Of a stretch of DNA of 64,000 nt, positions 1 through 7,986 are shown one piece after another. This DNA comes from Hymenobacter nivis (GTDB lineage Bacteria > Bacteroidota > Bacteroidia > Cytophagales > Hymenobacteraceae): positions 3,720,001-3,784,000 of the forward strand of contig NZ_CP029145.1 in assembly GCF_003149515.1 (NCBI RefSeq), given 5' to 3'. The notes under the pieces are model-generated. The model was not told the DNA's origin. It saw only the letters and a list, made by a program, of their open reading frames with translations, and did no database searches. The position numbers and the translations under genes were made by a program. Within the stretch, counting starts at the first letter, position 1; each line of letters opens with the position of its first letter.

Positions 1-873
1 GTTCAGGGCGGCGGCTTTCACCATGGCGTACTCGCCCGATACGTTGTAGGCCGTCACGGGTAAGTTAGTGCGGTCCTTCACCTCGCGGATGATGTCGAGG
101 TAGCTCAGGGCGGGCTTAATCATCACCATATCTGCGCCTTCGGTTTCGTCGAGGGCTAGCTCGCGCAGGGCCTCGCGGCGGTTGGCGGGGTTCATCTGGT
201 AGCTTTTCTTGTCGCCTTTTTTGGGGGCCGAGTCCAGCGCGTCGCGGAAAGGGCCGTAAAACGCCGAGGCGTACTTAGCCGTGTAGCTCATGATGCTCAC
301 GTGCTGGAACGCGTTGCTGTCCAGCATATCCCGAATCCAGGCCACGCGCCCGTCCATCATGTCCGAGGGCCCGATGATGTCGGCGCCGGCACGGGCCTGG
401 GCCAGGGCCATCTGGCCCAGTACCTCTAAGCTAGCATCGTTGAGGATTTCGCCGGTGTCCACGTCCACCACGCCGTCGTGGCCGTCGCTGCTGTAGGGGT
501 CCATGGCCACATCGGTCATAATCACCACCTCCGGGAACTGCCGCTTGATGTCGGCCACCGTTTTCAAATACAGCCCGTCGAGGTTGGCCGACTCGCGCGC
601 CAACCGGTCCTTCAGGCTGTCGCTGATGCTCGGAAACGGCGCGAACGACTTGATGCCTAACTCCACGCAGCGCCCGACTTCATCAATCACCGTATCGGCC
701 GAGTAGCGGTAGATGCCGGGCATGGACTTCACCTCCAGCCGCTGGCTGTGGCCTTCGATGAGGAATAGCGGAAAGATAAAATCGTGGGCGGTGAGGCGGG
801 TTTCCTGCACCATGTCGCGGATTACCTGCGATTTACGGTTGCGGCGGGGGCGGTCGATGGGAAGAATCGGCAT
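1..873 (-). CDS. hemB: Porphobilinogen synthase (delta-aminolevulinate dehydratase), 3' end outside window
   Basis: Condenses two 5-aminolevulinate molecules to porphobilinogen in haem synthesis, in the cytoplasm. The frame opens with an ATG at 873 and runs for 291 codons to the window edge without a stop; the family is about 325 residues, so some 35 C-terminal residues are missing. Two active-site lysines are visible, K200 in SYTAKYAS and K253 in MIKPALSYLD. The segment DVAMDPYSSDGHDG (121-134) has aspartates where zinc-type enzymes carry cysteines, so this looks like the Mg-dependent, zinc-free type. A weak -7-like TTCCTTTG lies about 20 nt upstream. The left neighbour is unknown. Confidence 0.96.
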   Translation of the reverse strand, partial: MPILPIDRPRRNRKSQVIRDMVQETRLTAHDFIFPLFLIEGHSQRLEVKSMPGIYRYSADTVIDEVGRCVELGIKSFAPFPSISDSLKDRLARESANLDGLYLKTVADIKRQFPEVVIMTDVAMDPYSSDGHDGVVDVDTGEILNDASLEVLGQMALAQARAGADIIGPSDMMDGRVAWIRDMLDSNAFQHVSIMSYTAKYASAFYGPFRDALDSAPKKGDKKSYQMNPANRREALRELALDETEGADMVMIKPALSYLDIIREVKDRTNLPVTAYNVSGEYAMVKAAALN

Positions 874-966
874 AAAAATTTCAGGGACTAGCAAAGGAAT
901 GTAACCGCACTGGGGCCCTGGAGGTTGCGCCCCCGGGGCCCCAGCGGCCAGAAGTAAGCGGTCGAA

Positions 967-1569
967 TTAAGCCTTTTTCTTCGCAGTTTTCTTTGGACTG
1001 AACAGCTTGTAGAGCAGAAACAGCACCACCAGGCCGGCAGCCGTGTAGCCTAGCGCGGTGAAAAATCCGACCCCAAAAATGAGGTTCACCAGCGCCGCCA
1101 GGCCCGCCAGCACGGCCAGCACCACGCCGATAAAAAACAAAGCCACGCGCCCTAGTCCTGCCTCGGCTGTGCGCTGCGTGTGGGCTATGGCCCCGGCAGC
1201 CCGGCGGTGGGGTTGCAGCTGCGCTAGCAACTCCGGCGCGGCCGAGGGTTGGGGTAAAGGGTGCAGTGCCAGCAATTGCCGCGCTTGGTTCCGCACCGAC
1301 TGGCCAAAGCTTTTGCGGGCCGGGGCCCCTGTTGCAACTGCTGTTACGGTTGCCGGGGCCCCTAGAGCAGTGTCTGGCGCTTCGGCTGAGGCGGTGGTGA
1401 CTGGCGCTACGAGGGCCCCAGCCGGCGCAGGGCGCGTACCCCGCGCCAGGGCCCCGGGGCTCGCACCAACAGGCGTAGTGAACCGGAAGGCGACCTGCTC
1501 GCTCCGGCAACCGGCCACCAAGCTTAGCACGAATAAAAAGGCAACCGGGCGTAAGCGTACAGAAATCAT
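967..1569 (-). CDS. Putative lipoprotein with two C-terminal membrane helices
   Basis: No function recognised. The 200-residue product starts with a lipoprotein signal peptide ending LSLVAGC (Cys21), followed by an Ala/Pro/Thr-rich low-complexity stretch to about residue 120. Two hydrophobic segments follow (about 139-161 and 163-187), then a lysine-rich tail SPKKTAKKKA. It would be anchored by a lipid at one end and by helices at the other. It lies between rocD and hemB on the same strand, 16 nt after the rocD stop, so co-transcription with rocD is plausible. Similar Bacteroidota lipoproteins of unknown function are common. Confidence 0.75.
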   Translation of the reverse strand: MISVRLRPVAFLFVLSLVAGCRSEQVAFRFTTPVGASPGALARGTRPAPAGALVAPVTTASAEAPDTALGAPATVTAVATGAPARKSFGQSVRNQARQLLALHPLPQPSAAPELLAQLQPHRRAAGAIAHTQRTAEAGLGRVALFFIGVVLAVLAGLAALVNLIFGVGFFTALGYTAAGLVVLFLLYKLFSPKKTAKKKA

Positions 1570-1585
1570 GGAGGGAGGCCCCGGG

Positions 1586-2842
1586 CTAGAAATCCCGGAT
1601 TACGTCCGCAATTACGTCGCAGGCCTCGTGTAGTTGTGCCTCGGTGATGACGAGCGGCGGCGCGAAGCGGATGATGTCGCCGTGGGTGGGCTTGGCCAGC
1701 ACGCCGCGTTCCATCAGGCTCACGCACACGTCCCAGGCCGTGCGGCCGTCGGCAGCGGGCCGGATGACCACCGCGTTGAGCAGGCCGCGGCCGCGCACCA
1801 ACGCCACCGTGGCGGGGCACTCGGCCTGCACCTGCCGCATGCGCTGCCGGAACATCTCGCCCAGGCGGGCGGCGTTCTCAGCCAGCTCTTCGTCGATGAG
1901 CACGTCCAGCGCCGCCCGCATCACGGCGCAGGCCAGCGGGTTGCCGCCAAATGTGGAGCCGTGCTGCCCAGGCTGAATCGTGAGCATGATTTCATCATCG
2001 GCCAGCACCGCCGACACCGGCAATACGCCGCCGCTCAGGGCCTTGCCGAGGATGAGAATGTCGCCGCGCACTGCCTCGTGGTCGGAGGCCAGCAGCTTGC
2101 CCGTGCGCCCCAGGCCGGTCTGGATTTCGTCGGTAATCAGCAGCACGTTGTGCTCCTTGCAGAGCGCGGCGGCCTGGGCCAGGTAGCCCACGGCGGATAG
2201 TACCACGCCCGCCTCGCCCTGGATGGGCTCAATCAGAAAGCCGCACACGTGCGGGTCTTGCAGGGCCGCGGCCAGGGCCTCAATGTCGTTGTAAGGCACC
2301 ACCTGATAGCCGGGCGTGTAAGGCCCGAAGCCGCCCGTGCTCTCGCCGTCGGTGCTGAAGGAGATGATGCCCGTGGTGCGCCCGTGGAAGTTGTGCTCGG
2401 CCACCACAATACGGGCCTGGTTGGGCGCAATGCCCTTTTCCTGGTAGCCCCACTTGCGGGCCAGCTTGAGGGCCGTTTCCACAGCCTCCGCCCCGGAGTT
2501 CATCAGCAAAGCCTTGTCGTAATTGAACAGCTCGCACAACTGCTGCTCAGCTGCCCCGAGTTGGTCATTGAAAAACGCCCTTGAAGTCAGCGTTAGCAGC
2601 TGCGCCTGTTCCGTTAAGGCCCCGATGATGCGCGGGTGGCAGTGCCCTTGGTTCACGGCCGAGTAGGCGGAGAGAAAGTCGGAGTACCGCTTGCCGTCCA
2701 CGTCCCAGAGGTACACGCCCGCGCCGCGGGCCAGTACCACCGGCAGCGGGTGGTAGTTGTGGGCCCCGTAGCGGTCTTCGAGGGCCATGAGTTGCTCGGC
2801 TCGGCTATCGGTGGTGGGCAGGGCGGGGGCGGGAAATTGCAT
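1586..2842 (-). CDS. rocD: Ornithine--oxo-acid aminotransferase
   Basis: PLP-dependent class III aminotransferase converting ornithine and 2-oxoglutarate to glutamate semialdehyde and glutamate (arginine/proline metabolism). The open frame extends further upstream, but ATG 2842 (MQFPAPAL) was chosen because homology begins soon after ([14 protein letters not shown]) and a -7 element lies about 25 nt upstream; this gives 418 residues, the usual size. Visible are the PLP-phosphate region [18 protein letters not shown]238 in [15 protein letters not shown], and the Schiff-base lysine K267 in [10 protein letters not shown]. It is divergent from the RidA gene, which handles reactive enamine/imine intermediates of PLP enzymes. 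Confidence 0.93.
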   Translation of the reverse strand: MQFPAPALPTTDSRAEQLMALEDRYGAHNYHPLPVVLARGAGVYLWDVDGKRYSDFLSAYSAVNQGHCHPRIIGALTEQAQLLTLTSRAFFNDQLGAAEQQLCELFNYDKALLMNSGAEAVETALKLARKWGYQEKGIAPNQARIVVAEHNFHGRTTGIISFSTDGESTGGFGPYTPGYQVVPYNDIEALAAALQDPHVCGFLIEPIQGEAGVVLSAVGYLAQAAALCKEHNVLLITDEIQTGLGRTGKLLASDHEAVRGDILILGKALSGGVLPVSAVLADDEIMLTIQPGQHGSTFGGNPLACAVMRAALDVLIDEELAENAARLGEMFRQRMRQVQAECPATVALVRGRGLLNAVVIRPAADGRTAWDVCVSLMERGVLAKPTHGDIIRFAPPLVITEAQLHEACDVIADVIRDF

Positions 2843-2869
2843 GAAAGGGGGGGATGGGTGACGGGTAAT

Positions 2870-2877
2870 CAAAAGTA
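2870..2877 (-). promoter_or_regulatory. Bacteroidota-type -7 element (TACTTTTG) of rocD
   Basis: Reading the minus strand, TACTTTTG matches TAnnTTTG exactly and lies 27 nt before the rocD ATG. No clear -33 TTG was found at the expected distance. Inference from consensus and position only. Confidence 0.5.
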
Positions 2878-2958
2878 AGCACGAACGCGGCAGGGCCCCG
2901 CCGCCCGCTGGCCACCCAGCGGCGGCCCCGCCATCGTATGGGCCGCGCCCGCCGCCGT

Positions 2959-2966
2959 TACCTTTG
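2959..2966 (+). promoter_or_regulatory. -7 element (TACCTTTG) abutting the RidA start codon
   Basis: TACCTTTG is an exact TAnnTTTG match ending only 4 nt before ATG 2971. If transcription starts 5-8 nt after the element, as usual in this phylum, the mRNA would begin at or next to the AUG, giving a leaderless or nearly leaderless message. Confidence 0.5.
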
Positions 2967-2970
2967 CCCC

Positions 2971-3360
2971 ATGCAAGCCCTTCACCACCCCAACGCACCC
3001 GCCGCCGTGGGGCCCTATGCGCAGGCCATCGTCGCCGGCGGCTTCGTGTTTTGCTCCGGCCAAACGCCGCTCGTGCCCGCCACCATGCGCATCGAGGCTC
3101 TTACCATCGAGGACCAGACTCGGCAGGTACTGGCTAACCTGGCCACGGTGCTCTCGGCGCAAGGCCTGGGCCTGAGCGACGTTGTGAAAACGTCGGTGTT
3201 CCTGAAAAACTTCGCCGACTTTGCCCGCATGAACGCCGTGTACGCCGAAGTATTCGGGGCCCACCGCCCGGCCCGCACCACCGTCGAGGTGTCGCGCCTG
3301 CCGCTGGAGGCCCTGGTCGAAATCGAGTGCATCGCCGTGCTGCCTGCCGATGCCCGCTGA
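2971..3360 (+). CDS. ridA: RidA family reactive intermediate deaminase
   Basis: Small cytoplasmic trimeric protein of the YjgF/YER057c/UK114 family that hydrolyses reactive enamines and imines released by PLP enzymes. The 129-residue frame starts at ATG 2971, just behind a TACCTTTG box. Family signatures are [26 protein letters not shown], read as GPYAQA plus SGQ near residues 12-32, the central [18 protein letters not shown], and the C-terminal substrate-binding arginine in [11 protein letters not shown] followed by VEIECIAV. It is divergent from an ornithine aminotransferase gene, a fitting partner. Its stop overlaps the next gene by 11 nt. Confidence 0.93.
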   Translation: MQALHHPNAPAAVGPYAQAIVAGGFVFCSGQTPLVPATMRIEALTIEDQTRQVLANLATVLSAQGLGLSDVVKTSVFLKNFADFARMNAVYAEVFGAHRPARTTVEVSRLPLEALVEIECIAVLPADAR

Positions 3361-3544
3361 GCCCACGCGCCCCACGCTGGAAGAGTTCGCCGCCCGGCCC
3401 CTGCTGCCTGGCGATTACTACACCACGCCTGAGGGTTACCTGGTTTTCACGGCCCAGTACCACCAGCGGCGCGGCTACTGCTGCCGCAACGGCTGCCGCC
3501 ACTGCCCCTGGAATTTTAGGCCCCCGGGGCCCCCGTCGGCATGA
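3350..3544 (+). CDS. DUF5522-type small cysteine/histidine protein
   Basis: The 64-residue product matches the pattern of DUF5522 proteins in Bacteroidota: an N-terminal helix, then [20 protein letters not shown] and the cysteine-rich motif [14 protein letters not shown], suggesting a metal-bound knuckle. Function is unknown. The ATG at 3350 overlaps the end of ridA (stop 3358-3360) by 11 nt in another frame, which implies translational coupling and one transcript. Confidence 0.8.
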   Translation: MPAEPTRPTLEEFAARPLLPGDYYTTPEGYLVFTAQYHQRRGYCCRNGCRHCPWNFRPPGPPSA

Positions 3545-3633
3545 AAATGAAACGGGTAGTTGGTAATTGGCAGACTTTTACCGATATTTGCGGCCCGTTT
3601 CCCTGCTTTGTAATTTCTAATCCCCCCGATATC

Positions 3634-3873
3634 ATGGCCCGAGTTTGTGATTTGACCGGCAAGCGCACCCGCGTTGGCAACAACGTGTCGCACGCCAATA
3701 ACAAAACCAAGCGCAAGTTCTACCCGAACCTGCAAAAGAAGCGCTTCTACATCCCCGAGCAGGACGCCTGGGTGACGCTGAAAGTAGCTACTTCCACCAT
3801 CCGCACCATCAACAAAAACGGCATCACGGCCGTGTTGAAAAAAGCCAAGGAGCAAGGTTTCGTAGTATACTAA
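3634..3873 (+). CDS. rpmB: 50S ribosomal protein L28
   Basis: Ribosomal protein L28 (79 residues). ATG 3634 was chosen because the family begins [11 protein letters not shown]; an upstream in-frame start at 3541 would add a non-homologous extension. Visible are [19 protein letters not shown] and the basic C-terminal half with TIRTINKNG. It precedes rpmG and a DUF4295 gene, an order common in Bacteroidota, but is separated from them by two strong hairpins and a fresh promoter. Confidence 0.97.
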   Translation: MARVCDLTGKRTRVGNNVSHANNKTKRKFYPNLQKKRFYIPEQDAWVTLKVATSTIRTINKNGITAVLKKAKEQGFVVY

Positions 3874-3876
3874 CTG

Positions 3877-3928
3877 AGCGCGCCGTCGGGCGGGCTGGGC
3901 CACTGGCGCCCGGCCCGCCGACGGCGCT
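3877..3928 (+). terminator. First of two tandem hairpins after rpmB
   Basis: GC-rich inverted repeat whose arms (about AGCGCCGTCGG..CGGGC against GCCCG..CCGACGGCGCT) begin 4 nt after the rpmB stop. No T-run follows, so it may act as an RNA-end stabiliser or a partial terminator. Confidence 0.55.
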
Positions 3929-3933
3929 TACTG

Positions 3934-3988
3934 CCAAAGCCAGCGCCGATGCGCCAGCCCCCGGGCCGGGCATCGGCGCTGGCTTTGG
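3934..3988 (+). terminator. Second tandem hairpin between rpmB and rpmG
   Basis: Perfect 19-bp inverted repeat: CCAAAGCCAGCGCCGATGC at 3934-3952 and its complement at 3970-3988, with a GC-rich 17-nt loop. No T-run. It sits 5 nt after the first hairpin. Confidence 0.6.
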
Positions 3989-4064
3989 TGGGCCCCCAGG
4001 GCCCTGGCACGGCCGGAAATGCCCTGGCTGATAAGACTATAAATAAGCAATAGGTGCTTCATCT

Positions 4065-4095
4065 TTTGCGGTTTCCCCAAAAGGCCGTACCTTTG
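4065..4095 (+). promoter_or_regulatory. Promoter of rpmG-DUF4295 (TTTG-N19-TACCTTTG)
   Basis: TTTG at 4065-4068 and TACCTTTG at 4088-4095 are separated by 19 nt, matching the Bacteroidota housekeeping promoter. ATG of rpmG is at 4128, so the leader is about 25 nt. This is the clearest two-part promoter in the window. Confidence 0.75.
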
Positions 4096-4127
4096 CAATC
4101 CTAAAACCAAAAACAACCCCCGTCGAG

Positions 4128-4310
4128 ATGGCCAAGAAAGGAAACCGGGTGCAGGTTATCATGGAATGCACCGAGCATAAGAACTCGGGGCTGCCGGGCA
4201 CCTCGCGCTACATCACCACCAAGAACCGCAAGAATACCCCCGAGCGCATCGAGCTGAAGAAATTCAACCCGATCATGCGTAAAATGACCGTTCACAAAGA
4301 GATTAAATAA
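4128..4310 (+). CDS. rpmG: 50S ribosomal protein L33
   Basis: Ribosomal protein L33, 60 residues, starting [17 protein letters not shown] with the family signature [20 protein letters not shown] (split here: YITTKNRKN then RIELKKFNP). Only one cysteine is left of the CxxC pairs seen in zinc-binding L33, so this is the zinc-free type. It has its own promoter at 4065-4095 and is followed 8 nt later by a DUF4295 gene. Confidence 0.97.
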   Translation: MAKKGNRVQVIMECTEHKNSGLPGTSRYITTKNRKNTPERIELKKFNPIMRKMTVHKEIK

Positions 4311-4318
4311 CCTGCGTT

Positions 4319-4483
4319 ATGGCTAAGAAAGTAGTAGCAACTCTGAAAACCACGGAGAACGCCAAGAACTGGGCAAAGGTCATTCGCGCCGTGAAATCGG
4401 AGAAGACGGGCGCCTATACCTTCAAGGAGGAAATGGTGCTCCTCGACAAAGTACAGGAGTTCATCACCACTGGTAACAAGTAA
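4319..4483 (+). CDS. DUF4295 small basic protein, probably ribosome-associated
   Basis: A 54-residue lysine-rich protein starting MAKKVVATLKTTENAKNWAK, matching the short DUF4295 family confined to Bacteroidota. It begins 8 nt after rpmG and ends just before a strong terminator, so rpmG and this gene form a two-gene transcript. Location next to L28 and L33 suggests a ribosomal role, which is inference. Confidence 0.88.
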   Translation: MAKKVVATLKTTENAKNWAKVIRAVKSEKTGAYTFKEEMVLLDKVQEFITTGNK

Positions 4484-4500
4484 GCTGCCGGCCGTTGAAT

Positions 4501-4539
4501 AACAAGAAAGTCCCGCCTTTGTGGGACTTTCTTGTTTTA
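4501..4539 (+). terminator. Rho-independent terminator after DUF4295
   Basis: Arms AACAAGAAAGTCCC (4501-4514) and GGGACTTTCTTGTT (4523-4536) are perfectly complementary and followed by TTTT. It closes the rpmG transcript. Confidence 0.9.
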
Positions 4540-4648
4540 TGGGGGTATGAGGTAAATGTTTGGACAGGACGGACGGTGGCAAGTGCTCCGCGCGCCCTTG
4601 CCCGACTAATTCCTGGCCCCGTACCCTCTTCCCTCATTCCCTTCCCTC

Positions 4649-5626
4649 ATGGGCCTCTTCGATTTTTTTAAGAAAGACAAGGACAGCAAGGAGCAGCAAG
4701 CCTCGCTCGACGCGGGCCTGGAAAAAACCAAGACTAGTTTTTTCAACCAGCTCAGCAAGGCCGTGGTCGGCAAAAATACGGTCGACGAAGCCGTGCTCGA
4801 CGACCTGGAAGCTCTGCTGGTGCACGCCGACGTGGGCATCGACACGACGGTGAAGGTGATTGACCGCATCGAGCAGCGCGTGGCCCGCGACAAATACGTG
4901 AGCACCAATGAGCTGGACCGCATCCTGCGGGAGGAAATTGCCGCCTTGCTCGAAGACAACAACACCGGCTCGACGGCCGTGCTCGAGCGCGGCGACGCGG
5001 CGCAGGGCGCGGGGCCCTTCGTGATTATGGTGGTGGGCGTGAACGGCGTAGGCAAAACCACGACCATCGGCAAGCTGGCCCACCGCTTCCACAGCGCCGG
5101 CAAAAAGGTGGTGCTGGGGGCCGCCGACACGTTCCGGGCCGCGGCCGTCGACCAACTCATCATCTGGGGCCAGCGCGTGGGCGTGCCCGTGGTGAGCCAC
5201 GGCATGAACACCGACCCCGCCTCCGTGGCCTACGACGCCGTGCGCAAGGGCGTGGAGCTGGGGGCCGACGTAGTAATCATCGACACCGCCGGGCGTCTGC
5301 ACAACAAGGTGAACCTGATGAACGAGCTCACCAAAATCAAGCGCGTGATGCAGAAGGTGATTCCCGACGCGCCGCATGAGGTACTGCTGGTGCTGGACGG
5401 CAGCACGGGCCAGAACGCCTTTTTGCAGGCCAAGGAGTTCACCAAGGCTACCGAGGTATCGGCCCTGGCCATTACTAAGCTCGACGGCACAGCCAAGGGC
5501 GGGGTGGTGATTGGCATTTCGGACCAGTTCAGCATCCCCGTGCGCTACATCGGGGTGGGGGAGAAGATGACCGATTTACAGCTCTTCGACAAGCACACCT
5601 ACGTCAATTCGCTGTTCCGCAAGTAG
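4649..5626 (+). CDS. ftsY: Signal recognition particle receptor FtsY
   Basis: SRP receptor GTPase targeting ribosome-nascent chain complexes to the inner membrane. 325 residues: an N domain (about 20-105), then the G domain with P-loop GVNGVGKTT (130-138), AADTFRAAA (158-166), DTAGRL (212-217) and [10 protein letters not shown] (276-285). The long acidic A domain of proteobacterial FtsY is absent; an amphipathic start [12 protein letters not shown] probably contacts the membrane, as in other short FtsYs. It follows the ribosomal-protein transcript as a separate unit. Confidence 0.97.
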   Translation: MGLFDFFKKDKDSKEQQASLDAGLEKTKTSFFNQLSKAVVGKNTVDEAVLDDLEALLVHADVGIDTTVKVIDRIEQRVARDKYVSTNELDRILREEIAALLEDNNTGSTAVLERGDAAQGAGPFVIMVVGVNGVGKTTTIGKLAHRFHSAGKKVVLGAADTFRAAAVDQLIIWGQRVGVPVVSHGMNTDPASVAYDAVRKGVELGADVVIIDTAGRLHNKVNLMNELTKIKRVMQKVIPDAPHEVLLVLDGSTGQNAFLQAKEFTKATEVSALAITKLDGTAKGGVVIGISDQFSIPVRYIGVGEKMTDLQLFDKHTYVNSLFRK

Positions 5627-5680
5627 CCGCGGGCACTAAATCGCCCCGGCCGGCCGTTGCGGTCGCAAAGCCTTTTTGCC

Positions 5681-6139
5681 ATGCGTCTTTCCTTTGCTTC
5701 GCTACTTGCACCAGTTCTGTTTGTAGGGGCCCTGGCCTCGTGCAGCTCCGGCGGCAGCAACGCCGAGCCGCTGATTCCCTACGCGCCGGTCAACCTCGTA
5801 ATCGACCTCACCAACCAGCAGTACCGGGCCCTGCGCTTCGACAACGGCGTGGTGACCCTGCCCGTGCAGGGCCCCGCCGGCACCGGCGGCGTGAAGGGTG
5901 TGCTGGTGGTGCGCCAGAACGCCAGCAGCTACCTGGCCTTCGAGCGCAATTGCCCTTACCACCCCTACGATGCCTGCTCGCTGGTGAGCCTCGACCGCTC
6001 ATCGAGGTTGTTTTTGCGCGACTCCTGCTGCGATTCGCGCTTCAGCCTCGCCGGCCAGGTCATTGGGGGCCCCGCGGTGCGGCCCCTGCGCGCGTATGCT
6101 ACCAGCCTGCAAGGCACGCAATTAAGCATCATTAACTAA
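5681..6139 (+). CDS. Rieske-like lipoprotein lacking the usual cluster ligands
   Basis: 152-residue product from ATG 5681 with a lipoprotein signal peptide ending GALASC. The C-terminal half resembles a Rieske fold: NCPYHPYDACS, then DSCCDSRFSL and the closing GGPAVRPLRAY typical of Rieske domains. The canonical CxH..CxxH ligand pattern is not present: the first box is C-P-Y-H and the second is CCDS without histidine. A [2Fe-2S] cluster of the standard kind is therefore unlikely. Similar cysteine-altered lipoproteins occur in Bacteroidota; function unknown. Transcribed after ftsY with a 54-nt gap. Confidence 0.75.
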   Translation: MRLSFASLLAPVLFVGALASCSSGGSNAEPLIPYAPVNLVIDLTNQQYRALRFDNGVVTLPVQGPAGTGGVKGVLVVRQNASSYLAFERNCPYHPYDACSLVSLDRSSRLFLRDSCCDSRFSLAGQVIGGPAVRPLRAYATSLQGTQLSIIN

Positions 6140-6179
6140 GCGTCCAGCGCATTTTTTTAACTTTTTTTCTACTCTCATC

Positions 6180-6210
6180 TTGCGCTAACCGGGACAGCGC
6201 CGTAAGTTTG
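6180..6210 (+). promoter_or_regulatory. Promoter of tRNA-Asn (TTG-N20-TAAGTTTG)
   Basis: TTG at 6180-6182 and TAAGTTTG at 6203-6210 are spaced by 20 nt and lie 31 nt before the tRNA, matching the phylum consensus. Confidence 0.7.
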
Positions 6211-6241
6211 CAGTCCGAAAACGCCGGTTTCGGAACGAAAT

Positions 6242-6315
6242 GCTTCCTTAGCTCAGCCGGTTAGAGCATCTGACTGTTAATCAGAGGGTCCCTGGTTCGA
6301 GCCCAGGAGGGAGCG
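6242..6315 (+). tRNA. tRNA-Asn (anticodon GTT)
   Basis: 74-nt cloverleaf: acceptor GCTTCCT pairs with AGGGAGC (one G-U), D arm from GCTC, anticodon stem TCTGA/TCAGA with loop CTGTTAA, and T arm CCTGG-TTCGAGC-CCAGG. The discriminator is G at 6315 and CCA is not encoded. Confidence 0.95.
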
Positions 6316-6328
6316 CTACAAGTCTGAA

Positions 6329-6366
6329 ACGCCCCGCAAACCATGTGTTTGCGGGGCGTTTTTCTT
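6329..6366 (+). terminator. Terminator after tRNA-Asn
   Basis: Perfect 13-bp stem ACGCCCCGCAAAC / GTTTGCGGGGCGT with a 5-nt loop, followed by TTTTCTT. Confidence 0.92.
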
Positions 6367-6393
6367 GGGGCCTCTGGTAGGATTCAATGCATA

Positions 6394-6436
6394 AAAAGGG
6401 CCCCCTACCAAACTGGTCGGGGGCCCCTTTTTTATG
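6394..6436. terminator. Second terminator-like hairpin, bidirectional
   Basis: Arms AAAAAGGGCCCCC and GGGGGCCCCTTTTTT pair with one bulged base, flanked by an A-run and a T-run, so it could stop transcription from either side: the tRNA unit (+) and the small gene at 6631-6840 (-). Confidence 0.7.
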
Positions 6437-6630
6437 GCTCCAGTTTCTGGGCGTCGGCTTGGCTGGGTGCCGGTGTCCGTATTCGTGCGGTTAATATACA
6501 CGGTTTAGGTTAAAACCTGTTGCAACGTGCGAAATAAAATAATTTTGTGTAGGAGGTGCTTGCGCTGGGGCCTCGGCTTAGGCTGCCCACTCGTGAAGTG
6601 GCCGGGGCCCCACAGCCCAGCGGCGCGTTT

Positions 6631-6840
6631 CTAGCGGACGGGTTTGGCTGGGGTGCTGTCGAGGGCCTGCCGCACTTCGCCCCAGCTCATCTCACCGGCC
6701 ACGTAGCGCTGGTACAGCTGCTGCGCGTGCGGTGGGGCCTTGGCCTTCAAGCCGGGAATAACGGCTTGCATCTGGGTCAGTACCCAGGCGCGTTGCTGCG
6801 GCGTTTGGGCACTGGGGCCGAATTTTGGATCGTGTACCAT
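6631..6840 (-). CDS. Small hypothetical protein
   Basis: 69 residues from ATG 6840 (MVHDPKFGPSAQTPQQRAW). The C-terminal half (LYQRYVAGEMSWGEVRQAL) is a predicted helix pair with a pattern vaguely like short antitoxin helices such as VbhA, but no toxin gene is adjacent, so that reading is weak. An in-frame start at 6891 would add 17 residues. The bidirectional terminator at 6394-6436 lies downstream. Function unknown. Confidence 0.45.
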   Translation of the reverse strand: MVHDPKFGPSAQTPQQRAWVLTQMQAVIPGLKAKAPPHAQQLYQRYVAGEMSWGEVRQALDSTPAKPVR

Positions 6841-7101
6841 TGAGCAAGGGGTAGCGCTTGCGGAGTTGCAGTAGCAAAGTTCAACAGGCATTGAGCCCCC
6901 ACGGTGTAGTCAACTACTGATTTTTGTGCGCGAAAAACACTGGTAATTACTGAATTATTGACATATAAGCCCGGCGCTACCCGAGGAAAGACGACCGGGC
7001 AGGGCCTCAACTGGTAGCGGCTGTAACCACGCACCAGAATTAGGCCGCCCGTGCCAACTTTTCGGGCGGGGCCCCGGCGCTAAAAATTCAACATGGCGTT
7101 A
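6841..7101. other. Intergenic stretch without a recognisable gene
   Basis: Short frames exist but none has a convincing start or family pattern. The right end leads into the promoter of the RsbQ-type gene. Confidence 0.5.
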
Positions 7102-7109
7102 TACCTTTG
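7102..7109 (+). promoter_or_regulatory. -7 element (TACCTTTG) before the RsbQ-type gene
   Basis: Exact TAnnTTTG match 69 nt before ATG 7179; no clear -33 TTG at the right distance. The leader would be about 60 nt. Confidence 0.5.
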
Positions 7110-7178
7110 GGCACGTGAAACCCGTGCCTTAACGGCAACAATGCCGGCTCTGGACCAGCGCCGGTGGGCCCCTTGAAT

Positions 7179-7982
7179 ATGAATGCTTTACAACGCAACA
7201 ACGTCAAAGTTTCGGGGCAGGGCACGCAAGCCATCGTGTTTGTGCACGGCTTCGGCTGCGACCAGCACATGTGGCGGCTGATTGCCCCGGTCTTTGAGGT
7301 CCACTACCGGGTGGTGCTGCTCGACCTGGTGGGCGCTGGCCAGTCGGACCTGGCCGCTTACGACCCGGCCCACTACGCCGCGCTGGGCGCCCACGCGGCC
7401 GACGTGCTAGCGGTGCTGCGGACCCTGGGCCTGCACGGCGTTGTGCTCGTGGGCCACTCGGTGGGCGCCACCATCGGGGCGCTGGCCGCTGCGCAGGAGC
7501 CGGTGCGAGTGGCCCGGCTGGTGCTGGTGGCACCCACGCCCCGGTTCCTCAACGACGACGGCTACCTTGGGGGCTTCGAGCCGGCCGACCTGGAGGAGCT
7601 GTTTGGGGCCTTGGATGATAATTACCTGGCCTGGGCCGCGGATTTGGCCCCAGTGGTGATGGGCTACCCCGACCGGCCGGAGCTGGCCGCCGAGCTCACC
7701 CGCAGCTTTTGCCGCACCGACCCGGTGATTGCCCGGCACTTTGCCCGCGTCACGTTCTGGAGCGACCATCGGGCCGACCTGGCCCGCGTGCGTACCCCGA
7801 CGCTGATCCTGCAAAGCGCCCGCGACGCGCTGGTACCGCTGGCGGTGGGGGTCTACCTCAACCAACACCTGCGGGGCAGCCAGTTGGTGGTGCTCAACAC
7901 CCTGGGTCACTGCCCGCACCTGAGCGCCCCGCGGGCTACCACCGCGGCTATCGAACAGTTTCTACCCCCACCCGTACGCTAA
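7179..7982 (+). CDS. rsbQ: RsbQ-type alpha/beta hydrolase
   Basis: 267-residue alpha/beta hydrolase closely patterned on Bacillus subtilis RsbQ, the partner of the PAS-PP2C phosphatase RsbP in energy-stress signalling and a relative of the plant receptors KAI2 and D14. Similar stretches include FVHGFGCDQHMW, LLDLVGAGQSDL, VGHSVGA, FCRTDPVIARHFA and GHCPHLS. The triad is S94, D216 and H244, close to S96/D219/H247 of RsbQ. ATG 7179 was preferred over 7164 because homology starts at NNVKVSGQG. The stop is 4 nt before a PAS histidine kinase, so the two are almost surely translated together. Likely role: binding or hydrolysing a small ligand to control the kinase (inference). Confidence 0.9.
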   Translation: MNALQRNNVKVSGQGTQAIVFVHGFGCDQHMWRLIAPVFEVHYRVVLLDLVGAGQSDLAAYDPAHYAALGAHAADVLAVLRTLGLHGVVLVGHSVGATIGALAAAQEPVRVARLVLVAPTPRFLNDDGYLGGFEPADLEELFGALDDNYLAWAADLAPVVMGYPDRPELAAELTRSFCRTDPVIARHFARVTFWSDHRADLARVRTPTLILQSARDALVPLAVGVYLNQHLRGSQLVVLNTLGHCPHLSAPRATTAAIEQFLPPPVR

Positions 7983-7986
7983 AGGC

